Of a stretch of 64,000 nucleotides of DNA, positions 1 to 11,991 are shown piece after piece. Numbering within the stretch: the first letter of the stretch is position 1; the number at the start of each line of letters is the position of its first letter. This DNA is from Diprion similis (lineage: Eukaryota; Arthropoda; Insecta; Hymenoptera; Diprionidae): contig NC_060113.1 of assembly GCF_021155765.1 (NCBI RefSeq), forward strand, positions 1,974,501 through 2,038,500, written 5' to 3'. The notes under the pieces were generated by a model that saw only the letters and a program-made list of their open reading frames with translations, made no database searches and was not told the origin of the DNA. Both the position numbers and the translations under genes were made by a program.

Positions 1-958
1 GAGAGAATCAAGTCGCATATACGATACACCAACGTGTTTCCAATGCATCTGATCGAACAAACACAGCCATGTTGCGTAATCGCTAAGCGGTCTAATTCGC
101 CGCAACGTTATTACGTCGATGCGGTGTGTATAGGAGCAAATTATTTCGCCAATTGAATTCAATAAACCGCGTGGGCCAGGCCAGTGGCCATTTTGTAATT
201 TCCCGGTACAAGCAGCTTACGCCGCGTCTCGCCCGGAATATCTTTCGGAATCGTCTCGCGTCGCAGTTGATTGACGAACGCGAGTCATCGCGGCTCTCGA
301 ATTCTCCTAGCTGGCAGAAAAAAATCGCGAATATTCATCGAGGCAGCGGATTGGATGGGCGAAGCTTTCGCGGTTCGAACACACCGTTCATGCCGAGACG
401 GATCCACTCGGTACTACCGCTCGACTGTATTATTGATCAATGGGGTTGCGGGCATGGAAGGAAGGCCAGTGCCGGCAGGCAGCTGTCAGATCCCCTTAAA
501 TTTCGACACGCTTATACCGCCGTCCCGCAGGCTAGATTCTCGGGCCTTTAGGCCAGGCCAAAATTTTGGGCCCCGGGATCGAAAGTCCGGGATTTCAAGG
601 CGTGCGAGATAGTCGGCTCGCGTTTGTTTTCTTTTGTTTTGTTTTTCTTATCCGCTTTGTCGGGGGTGAAATTTCATCACTCGCTCGGTGGTTGTGACAG
701 GGAAAGATTATTGTGATTGTGCCTGTGACACACACCGTGCTCATCCTCACCCTTTCTTTTCGCAATCGACGTTGAGGCCGTGAAACTCCGAAGAAATTAA
801 CGGCTGCCGAATATCTGCAGCCACCTCGAGGTTCGTCATGAATACGTGAATACACAAGGATCGACGAGGGACGCGAAAAAAGGAACCGCAAGCTGCAAGG
901 ACATCGAGACGCAAAAATTGCAGGCTTTTTGAACGGACGTCGCTACGCCGGTGGCCTG
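1..958 (+). promoter_or_regulatory. Dab upstream region and probable 5' UTR
   Basis: This stretch is GC-richer than the intron that follows and holds no recognisable protein. The last part, about 660-958, is likely leader because it is contiguous with the first coding exon. I see no clear TATA box or unique initiator, so the start site is not called. Confidence 0.4.
838..849 (+). other. Minimal uORF in probable Dab leader
   Basis: ATG AAT ACG TGA lies 110 nt upstream of the Dab start codon, in the same probable 5' UTR exon. A start followed by two codons and a stop may lower translation at 959 if the transcript begins upstream. Confidence 0.4.
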
Positions 959-995
959 ATGCAGACCCTAAGGAAGAAGAACAGTCCCTGCAAAT
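959..995 (+). CDS. Dab: Dab coding exon 1 (micro-exon with start codon)
   Basis: The exon encodes MQTLRKKNSPCK plus the first base of a split codon and ends at a strong donor (T|GTGAGT). Joining its final T to TC at the start of exon 2 gives Phe and leads straight into KNEPTRFLGEG, so phase and content both fit. It is a short basic N-terminal tail ahead of the PTB domain. Its start is chosen because no other in-frame Met leads into exon 2 across a good splice site. An alternative first exon elsewhere in intron 1 cannot be excluded. Confidence 0.82.
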
Positions 996-2337
996 GTGAG
1001 TAGATTTGTGATAAGGAAAACTCCTCCGACAGCGATTTGCTGAATTTCTCGTCGAAACGTCTCACTTCTGTACAACAATTCGCGTATGAGACGCTCTAAA
1101 ACCGTCTTGTGAATAATTCCGAATTATTTTTCGGTTCACCTGCTGCTCCGCTAAATTACATACGCATGCAGTTTTTATTTCTGTATACTCCGATGCAGCG
1201 TCTATTTCCGGTATCTTGTCTCGTCGCGTATTGTACGCACGCAGGTTCAACGCACCTTTCGTATGGTAAGTCGAAACCTTGCAGGTGGGTATAAGGTGTT
1301 TAATTACACACCACCGCTTCTATTCCGAGGAAATCAATTTTTATCTTATAAAATAGTTAATGCCTTAGGCGACTCGATCGCTCACTCGCTCGCTCAAGCT
1401 CCAGCGGAATGAACTGCAGGCAGGCACCTGTTTTGCCGACTGTGCAACGTGGCTTTAGTTCTATCTGTTGTCGACAGACGGCGCTACCGTAATATTTTCA
1501 ATCGTGGTCAGTGGTTCTCAACGTCTTCTTTTGCGATTCTGAAAGTGTCGTGAAGTGTAAGCTATCTGGAAATCTACGTTTTACGATTTTTTTTTTTTAC
1601 TGTCTATATAATATAATATATAAAGATGACAGAAACGAATTCGAAATTTGTCGTTTTTGGAAACAGTGTTCAAATTTTTTTTTTTTTTTTTTCTTTTCAA
1701 CTTCCGAAATCAGCTACGGTCTCAAACTCTTTGGCGAAAAACTTTCATATACCAGCTGGTTCTATGAAATAGGAAAACATCTGGATGGAATAATTTTTTG
1801 CGAATAAGTATCGGTATTCTTCTATTTATGAGAAGATTCTTATTCTTTTTTCATATTAGCTTGATTAACGAATCTGAGAATTATTCTGCCTCTTGAAAAT
1901 TTGAGCTTTCGTTAAATATAATAATCATAGCAACCTATTTGAGCTAAATCTCTATAGACATTGATTATTATTTTCTCTCTTTCGCCCTATTTCTATTTCT
2001 TTCAAAATGACGAGATTATGTTTCTCAACGGATTAACGAAATTCAATCACAACCGCGTCCTCGAATTTTTATAAACTCCTCGAAGCCCATGACGACCTGC
2101 ATCCCACGCCTCTGAAACCTGATATAAGCTGCTCTCGACCTGAGAAAAGCGAATTAGTCGAACGCCATGAAAGCAGATGAAATCAATTGTCAGCATTTTT
2201 TTTTTCCTTCTTTCTTTTCTTCGTCTGCTCTTTATTTCCTTTCTCTTTTACACGGTCAAGTGGCTCGCCGCAATCTCTGGAGCGATAGAGTATCTCAATT
2301 TAGGCACGTTCCAGGCATTCCCGGTGCTTTATGTATT

Positions 2338-2379
<42 letters not shown>

Positions 2380-5300
2380 GTATATATCTATATATATCAT
2401 GGGGTTTCGTGCACCGTGTGTCATACACATCCGTTCGATGACGTGGTTTCCGTTTTACAACCATATCATTACAGCCACCTGTCGTATTTTCTACATCCCT
2501 CCATTTTTCCAAGACAATTATCGGGTTTGTTGTTGGTTCATACAAGTCGATACGTTTTCGCAATTTTATCAAATAATTATACTTTTTTAAGCTGCGAAGA
2601 TTATTTTTTAAAAATACAACAATTGGAATTAAAACTTGAATAATTTAACAAAATGAAAATTATTCCTGCATTTATTTATTTACAATTCACACTACGTTTC
2701 CGGTAAAAAAAATTTTTTTCTACAAAATCCACCACCTATAAAATATAATTTTGAATAGATACAACAACTTGACGAATATATTCTCATCAATAGCGATACT
2801 GATTGCCCCGATATAACCGTTACAGGCTTGTAACACCGCGTCGAGGCGTGTAATCCCACGGGAATACCCCTTGCGGGTATGTTTGCGATTAGACACGAGG
2901 CTGAGAATAGTTGTTAAACAAAATTATCCCCCTCGATGAGCGTGCAGACGTAAAATGTTTGCGTCTCTGCCATGCATGCAGTGACAAACGCGATTTAGAC
3001 GCCGATGGCACGCGTTCACGACATCCGGCGTATTGCATGCCAATTGGGAAAACAGCCCCACCATATTTGCCTTTCGCCCTTTGCCGAGCTCTTGTAATAG
3101 AAACCGTGATTTCGAAGGCGAATGATACGTCCCCCCTATACAAACCAACAATTGATTAGAACTTAGGACAACAAAGCAATCCGAATCGAAACAAAACCGC
3201 TTTTGGCTACGATCTATGAGACGACCCGGCAAAAAGATGGTTTCTACCCCAAAACAGTTTCTCCAAATCGAGTGTATCATAGAATGAACGAAGAAATGAT
3301 GAAACTTTTCAAGTCCCTCGTTCGATTGAACCCCTTTTATTTTTCCTCCCCTTAAATACTTCCAACTTCCTTCTCTTTTTCATCGCAAATTTGTTTACCT
3401 CCCCAAAAATTCGAGTCTCCAAATTTCCCAGATTGTCGCTGCCTTTTCCGTATATAGCTCGAAAAATCAGCCCTGCTTTCATCCCCTGTGGCCATGGCAA
3501 CGCGGCGGACGCCTCCGGGAACTCCGAACACCAACTCGCCCTCGTCTCGTGTCTGGTCATCAAAGTTAAGTCTGCCGGCTCGGACGCGGTTTATACCCTT
3601 CTATCTTGTCCCTCATTGATGCTCCGGCGATAATTTTACCGCGATTTTCAACCACCGGCTACTGCCGCTTGGATTCAATCATCATCCCTTAAACATCCGG
3701 CATCTCCACCGTTTCTCGTTCGTACAATTATCGTTTCTTTCCAAGCTTCTTCATTTTTTTTTCTCAAACGAATCGCTGTCTAAACTTCCAAACTAATATT
3801 CATCATTTTCACCGATGATTATCGTCATGAAAAATCGCAGACTGGAGAAGATGCGCTCGGATAAAGGTGAGATCAATGAATCACCGATCGAATTCTAATA
3901 CTAATTGTTACGGTTTATAGATCTTGTTATAAATTTCAGTATATTAATTTACAAATAATAAATAAACGAGCAAATTTCTTTGAGAATGAAGCTGATATTT
4001 ATTCTGCATGCCAAAATTAGGGATGAATCCGTGGATCAAAGTTATATGAGCCGTATAAATCCATTCTGCATCGACTGCGGGACAAACAAAAATTTCAATG
4101 GAACGGTATTAAACGCATGTTTGTACGGATATTCGTTAATGGTATATTATATTTGCACACATGACAACGATGTGGGAAATTTTCTCTTTTATATCCTCCT
4201 GTGTATAAAATATATATATATGTTTAAACGGACTAACCTTGACGTTATTGTCCTCCTGCAAAAATTAAATGCAACCCCCGTAACGTGGACAAACAAGTTT
4301 TTCCACATTATTGTGATCGCAAAAGTATAGTAAATACTGTGCATATTCGATATGCAATAATTTTTTCATTTGTACAAAAGTTGTGTTTTTCTGTTTCTTT
4401 TGTATTTCATTTTTTTTTTATCGGTCAAATTGCAGGATATTTCGATGTAAAAAAAACAACAAAAATAATAATAACAATAATAATAATAACAAACTAACAT
4501 TGCTTAACCTGTATTGATATGCAATCTTGTACCGGATACTGATACCGATTTAGATACCGGATGGTATATAATCATTGTAATTGTTAATAGCAAAATAACG
4601 TTTGATTACTTTTTACGATAACAGACTGATATTGTGGTGATTGATATAATAATAGTATCGATTATAAACTGAAGATTGTCAGTTCGATTGTGTGTAAAGT
4701 CAGGGTGGCCACACGCCTGTAAAATCTGGGAACCTGGGAATTGTTAGGGGATTTTGAATCAGGTTATGGAAAAAAAGTAAAATTGTCCTAAACTGACTTT
4801 TTTCGTATCTCGATTATATTTTTCTTCAATTAAAATTGAGTTTATATCGAATGTAGAGTTAATTAATTAAACAATTTAGGTTTTAGTATCTGATACGTAC
4901 TAGAACTGGGAACTTGGAAAAGATGAAATGTCGTGAAATGTTTTACCAAAAAAATTATGGCCACATTGAAAATTTATCTTCATTGTTAATGTTATTTAGA
5001 TGAGTATTTTTCTGTCGAGAGTATATAACGCGATTCGACAATAGAGGGAGGATCTTAACGCGACAAATTGGAACGAAAAGCAGGGCGGATGAGTTAAACA
5101 CCCGCTGCAGTTTCGAGCTTCCGGCAATTCATCCCCCGCTGTGCTGCGATTCGCTTACACGCAATGCATAATTGATCAGATTTACCCGTGACGTATCACA
5201 CGCGAGCCCTTGGCTCGAGGTTTATGTCGTTAGAGACGACGTCGAGGATGAGAGGAGGGATGCGTAAAACTGCGTAAGCGCATTAACGCCGCTTATTAAA

Positions 5301-6959
5301 CTCCGGCTCTGCATCTCTCGGATGAAATTAAATTGCTTCCCTTCGTAAGGCTGGGCAATGCAGTTGAAAAAAACAGGTGCCTCCATGATTTCGAAGGGTT
5401 TGAATTTTCGCTGGGTTAGGTTTTTGAATTATACATTTTTTTGCTTCATACGTGTCGTTAGAAAAAAAAATTTTACCTTTGTTTGACCATTTTTTTTTTT
5501 TTTTTTTTTTTTTTTTCGATAAATATTAGTCTCACTCAGTGAAAAAAATTGCAAAGTACAAATCGAATTTTGATATAACAATTTGAATGTTAAAGTTACG
5601 ATAATTTGTGCTGTATTTTTTTTAACAGAAATGTATTTAACGAATAACAGAAGTTGTTTAAAATCGATCTGCTGGAACATTGTGTTTTAGTTAAATTTTT
5701 CTAACAGTGTATGTATATATAATTTTGGTTTTATATCTAGATTTTCGAACCCTTAAAATCCGAAAAACAGATTAGAAAAAAAAAAAAAAATATCGGTCCG
5801 TCCGATAAACACCCGCGATGATCTCGAAATTTGAAACTTACAGGATTTTACAATCAATTGGTAAGAATGCAAAATCGCTATATCTCGTTTGATTTGAATT
5901 TCCGCTTTCACCGGAAATAAATCGATCCTGAATGTTTCACCGACAAACCTGCAGTGCTTTTCCTCGATCCTTTTTTTTTTTTTTTATCGAATGAGGGTTT
6001 ATATGTATAAAATTTTTTCTCCCTCAGAAATTCTTTTCCCCCAATTTTTATCTCTGTTTTTCCGCTTTTCACATCCCTTATTGTCACCCTTAAATTCGAA
6101 TAGATTACGATCGCAGGTGATTTTCTATAGAAAAGAAACGCGTGTCTTTGTAGCAACAGTTACCTACGTACTTAATATACAATGCGGGTTAATTTACAAT
6201 CCGCATTACACGTACCTACACACCCGATATCCTCGCAACCCTTGAATTTCGGGTAAAATTATACCCACCGCACCCCTCAACGAGGATCGCGTACTTCGAC
6301 AACTGAGTCGAGCAATTACACAGTACCTACTAAACCTACCTATTTCCGATATTCGAGGGTGAAAACGAGCCCTAAAATTACTCGATGAGTAATCGCGAGT
6401 AGCCAGCCATTAAATAAAAGTTTAAAAAATAACAAAAAACGATCATTTCTGCTTATGGGATAATCGTTGAAATATTTAAACAAAAAAAAAAAAAAAAAAA
6501 AAAAAAAAAACAACATGTAACAGGAAATCATTGGTTATACTATTCCCATTACGAGGATGTTTGGATTGCGGTTTTGCGAAAACGAGTGCGATAAAAAAAA
6601 AAGAAGAAAAAAAAAGGCGCGTGGCCGCGGGGCAAGTGCGCGGTGTGAAATAGAAATAAAAAAGGATCAATGCTGTCAAGCCTCGCCTCAGGACCAGAGC
6701 CCTGATGGACTACTCGTCGAGTGTCGACAGTTGGCCTCTCGAGAGTTGAACAGCCGACGCGAACTGCTGGAGCTGAGTAGGTTTGAACAAATGTGCCAAC
6801 GCGGTCATTAGAGGGAAGGAGAAGGTTTTTAAAGCCGAACAAAGCCAGGTCTCTTCCTCTTTTTTCGTCCCTCCTTACCTGCAGCCGTGTATAGCATTGT
6901 TGAAGGATTTTTTCTTCTTGTCTGATGTTTACGTCGAATGAAAAAGAAAATAAATAAAT

Positions 6960-7006
<47 letters not shown>

Positions 7007-10000
7007 AGCGATGTTTTTGAATTGTGAAATTTCATCCACCTCGACGTTGTTTTTCTTTTAGCAACTTTGCACGGGATCGAAGGAAAATTAGAATCCTCTC
7101 GAGCGTGACAAAGCAGCGATATTGGACCACCCAGATCCGTGGTCCAGTGATCACGTCGCCCCTTGTGTACGAACACACGCGTGTCTTTTACGCGGATATG
7201 TACGTGTAGTTTAATATGTGATATCCGTTGGCTGCTCTGCCAGCTGGTATCAGCTTCCAAGTCCCGATTGATCTCAGCTGGTAGCCAAATTCTCTTTCCA
7301 TTCACTCCGGTTTATCGGCGTGATATCGTCATCGGCTTCTCCTCCCCCCCGTAGAGATGCCGGAGATTCAATTAACCGATTTTATTACACTGCGTGCATG
7401 CAGGCCCCATGCGAGTAATGATAATTTTTTCAAGCAGGTATTATATATTTACACGTTCTTACGTCTGTCAATGTGGGAGTGAGAAAAAGTTGTTGACATT
7501 CTGACTCCTGATATGGTGATAATGATTTTCACAATTTTCTACGAATTTTTAGGGGTAATTTAGATATTTTGGAAAAAATATTTTACAAACAATTTTTTTC
7601 GTAAAAAAATTTCAAGTATACATAGTTTCTTATAAAAAATTGTAGATTTTCATGGAGATTTCTTTTTTTTTTTTTTTTTTTTGTTTCTTTAGTAAAAAAT
7701 TTACAAGATACTAAAAATTCTCAACGAAAACTAACAATTCTTTACGAAAACTATGTATATTTGAATTTTTTTTTTTATGAAATAATACGAAATGTTCGAA
7801 TTTCTGTAATAATTTGAATTGAATATGTTTTTCGTGCAGTTGATTGAAGATTTGTTGTATAGATCTGAGAAAATCTTTAGTTGGAATTTTTTTCGTCAAC
7901 GAAAATTTTTGATTACCTTACGCCTACAAATAAATAAAAATAAGTAAATGGAAAACGAAACCTTTTGAGAATGAAATTTTGTTGTATTTTATTGATTTTT
8001 CATAATATTCGTGGAAATCTTGATGCACGACATCTTTTCAACAAATAATTCTTCTGATTAACTATGTTTAATAATTGTTACGTGTAACAAAGTATATAAT
8101 TATAGTATTAAAAATATACAAACTTATAATCTTGCAAGGATTCGTTACGAAACAATATTTTTCATTTTAAATATTATTTTAGATTTATATTTTGAATTCT
8201 CGCAGACTTTGTTTTCTGGTTTTTGCATTTATTTTATATAGTTTTAAAAATATGCTTCATTCTAAGGATATATGTATTAAAATAGTGACTACCATTACAT
8301 CGTGTTTCCGTGGTGTAGTGGTTATCACATCCGCCTAACACGCGGAAGGTCCCCGGTTCGATCCCGGGCGGAAACATTAATTTTTTGGATTTCTTTTTTC
8401 TTGTTTTCAATTTTTTCGATTTTTCGATTTTTATTTACGGACTTTTGCTCAATCGTAACTTGAATTTTTGAAATCTTGCATTTCGGAATTTTGAGCCATC
8501 GGCTTTCCGATCATTCGAAACTTCGTTGATATATTCTTCAAAGTTTATTTTCACTACTTCAAGTTTTGCCAAAAATTAATTCGGAAATTATGCATTTATC
8601 GGGATCGTCACTTTGCAATGTGGCATCTGGTGGGGAAAAATCAAACTAATGAAACCGAGCTGACAACTGACTTTTGACCGTTTTTTTTTTTTTTTTGGTT
8701 TTGGATAATAAAACAGGTACATTATTGATTATAATTAATTAATTTATGTGACATGAGTGATTTAAAAGCTCAGGAATTACGATTTGCCACCATAAAATTA
8801 AAAACTTAGGTTAAGTGGTGACAAAATGGCGACATTTTCCAATATTACAAATATCTGTTCCATAATACGTGTGATTATCGAACGTCTTCCGTATCTCGTT
8901 GCAGTCAAAAATGAACCAACCCGGTTCCTCGGTGAAGGCGTCTCCTTCAAGGCAAAGCTGATCGGGATTTTGGAAGTCTCCGAAGCACGCGGAGACCGGA
9001 TGTGCCAGGCCGCCCTGGCAGATCTGAAAATGGCAATCCGGGCGGCAGGTGAGCACAAGCAAAGAATCGCTGTTCAGGTCAGCATCGAGGGTCTTCGACT
9101 CCGGGACGAAAAAACAGGGGTGAGATTTCTTTTCTACGTTAATTATTATCGTAAGTGTGCGCCATTTTGTTTGAGCATTTTTTATTTTACTTTTTTTTTC
9201 TACTTCTACTCATTGTAAAAATTTTTATATTAAGTTGGTAATTCAGCTTTTGTCTTGTTGTTTTATTTACTCAATTTTAATTATGAATTGACCATTAGAT
9301 AAAAAAAATTTTCAATCAAACATTTTTCTATTAAAAAATGAATTTAATGGTTGATGGAAATTGTTGGTATTAAAAAATTGAAATTAAAATATCAATGAAT
9401 TGAAAAATTTTATGCATTATTTACAATCCTGCTTGTGTTCGAGAGAATTATTTCTTTTGAAAAAAGGCTTTAAAGCTTCTAAACAATTTTTATATGCAGA
9501 TATACATTTTTTTTTTTTTTTGCCTTTCGTCGTTTTTCTTGTGTTTTTGTGCCAAAATGTCGTTTGCATATTTGAGAGCTAGACATTTATTAAATTTTAT
9601 TACACAAGCATTTAATCACCTGCATCTTGCATTATTATTAACGTGAATATTTATCACCTAACTAGCTTACAAAACGTCGTTCCTGCCAAAAATTTATTGC
9701 ATTGTAATGCGATATTATAATTTTCAATCAATCGATACAGACAGTACAATATATAATATTATTTCATAAATTGTTCTACAGCATGACTGTTATGCAAATC
9801 CATGTATTACACATTTTTTCATAAACATTATCCGCTTAAATTGTTTATATATAATGTAAATCTAGCCGAGCTTTTTAAGAACCAAATTCTGTGTAAATTG
9901 CGATGTTGTAATTTGTAATTTGTACTTTGTAATTTGAAATTTTGTTTTTTTTTCACTGCACCGAAGAGCTACACGAATGTTTTTGAATTTTGTTATTTCG

Positions 10001-11948
10001 CCTTCGTAAACATTGATTTTTATCGACGTCTCGTTGTCTTTGAAAAAAAGAAAACCTTCTTCCCACTTACATACCTGCGAGCTGCAATTGCGACGTGAGA
10101 AATTGTCAAAGAACCAACCAACACCCAACAACCCTTCACCTCATACTCCAGCAGCCCTGCACCTACTTAGTTTCGCTAAATTTTTATAGCATTGGATTGA
10201 TTTAGCGGCACCTTGCATGGCACTCAGTTTTGCGGAGAATTTCAATTCCGGTAAGTAAACGATCACGTGTTTAGAATCGCGCGATATTATATGCATGTAG
10301 CCGGAAACTTGGCAAATCTTAAATTCTGAAAATTCTGCTTCCTCTTCCTCCAGGATTGCCTTTATCATCATCCCGTTCACAAGATATCCTTCATCGCTCA
10401 GGATATGAGCGACTCGAGGGCTTTTGGTTACATATTCGGATCACCGGACACGGGACATCGATTCTTCGGCATCAAAACCGACAAGGCAGCCAGTCAGGTA
10501 AAATTTACAAATTTACAAATTTACAAATTTATAGGAATAAGGAAGTTGGACCTTAAATCGAAGGACGAGCGATTTCTGGTTCGAACATTTTTTTCTCTTC
10601 TTCTTATTATTATGCGTAGAATTGATTACGTACTGAAAATTTTTTCTACGACTTTGAACGGCCTTGATATGGGGGAGGGTGGGGCAAAGTGGGTCCCTTA
10701 AAAATTTTTGATGTCTAAAAAAATTTGGGGGCAAATTGGGCCCCAGAAATTTTTTAAATAACAAGGGATAAAATTAATCACCTCGACTTTTTATTAAATA
10801 TGAATTATTCGGAATTCATTAACTCGAGTAATTGCACAGCTCGTAACGCGAAAGGTTTGAAGTTGCGTTTTACTCTCAACTCGTCAAAGTGAAATAATTT
10901 TCTGAACTTGAATTTATGATTACTTTTCTCTCGAGAAAGCTGGATAATAATTTAACATAATTGTTTGTATGAAAAGTGAACATTTTATTCTGATTTTAGG
11001 CCTTATTTTCTTAAGGGGCCCACTTTGCCCCATTTTCAATCCCCTATATTGGCCTAAAATATCGTGTTTTGGAACAGTTTGAATAAAATTGCAAACACAG
11101 CTAATTAAAACTGAGATTTTTTTAAAAACAATCTGCCATTTTTTCGGTGTAAAAGTTTTATTTTTATGCTCACGATCGTTAAAATTATAAAATTGCTGCG
11201 ATCCAGATTTCGTTGAATTTTCAATGACTAGCAAAAAAAAGTATCCCGAAAAAGACTAAAATCAGTATCAATAGTAATATAGCTACACTGCACTGCATGA
11301 AAAAAAAAAAGTTGTAATTTTTTTTTTTTTTTTATTCTTCAAAATTCAAATCGAAAATATTCTTCCAAAGGTCGAAAAAACAATACTGTCCAAGTTTCAG
11401 CTTTAAATATTATAATATTCATAGGTTGATCATCGCGATTTTCTATTACCCATTAGCATAATTAAAATGTAAATAATGTGTTGAAACAAAAAATTGTAAA
11501 AAAAAAATATTCGATTCTTTTGATACAGTCCAAGATACACGTATATCAAACGAAAAAATTTCCAAAGTCGCAGAAAATCAAAGATCTGATAGATTCGATC
11601 ACCGAGCTTTGAAAAAAAATCGGTCTGACAATGAATTGAAAAAAACGAACGATTGAAGGAAAAAAAAAAAACTAGAATCGACCAGCGAGTCAGAGAATAT
11701 CGCGAAATGACGTTTGCCAAATCCGTGGAGCCAATGTGGTAATAATCCGGGTGTAGTGGAGGGAGGTTTCGGTTCTGGGGGTTGTAGGCGAGGCAGGGTT
11801 GAAAACCATAGACGACCCCTCGAGTCGTTTGGATCACATCGAATCGATGCGGCAGCGGATAAGGAGATTAGAAGTAGATGTATGCACAAGGGGCGTGGAT
11901 GTGCACAAGTGTATGGGAATAATTGTGTTAGGTGCATGCATACAATCG

Positions 11949-11991
<43 letters not shown>

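Larger units (their letters stand above)
996..8904 (+). other. Dab intron 1 (7.9 kb)
   Basis: The intron is AT-rich with poly-T and poly-A runs and contains a (TA)n tract at 2342-2398, (GA)n at 6965-7002, a hAT-like element (4701-4968), an inverted repeat (7600-7778) and a tRNA gene (8304-8376). GC-richer pockets near 2890-3150, 3480-3640, 5040-5300 and 6610-6830 could be regulatory; no protein-coding exon was recognised. Confidence 0.8.

Noticed and set aside
126..612. Two overlapping open frames of 141 and 113 codons near the left end
   Set aside because: No recognisable domain, low-complexity-free but unlike any known protein, and they lie in GC-richer DNA directly upstream of Dab that is better explained as promoter or leader.
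2167..2643. Overlapping ORFs of 158, 137 and 78 codons with YIYIYI runs
   Set aside because: They arise from the (TA)n microsatellite; the same applies to frames at 11714-12156, 38451-38786, 40126-40700 and 58688-58891.
6829..7305. 158-codon antisense frame with a Ser-Leu repeat
   Set aside because: The SLSLSL run is the (GA)n microsatellite read on the opposite strand and the flanks show no domain.
8826..8904. Upstream ATG giving an N-terminal extension to Dab exon 2
   Set aside because: The extension is not Dab-like and crosses a good acceptor (TCGTTGCAG); the micro-exon at 959-995 joins in frame and gives a sensible N-terminus.
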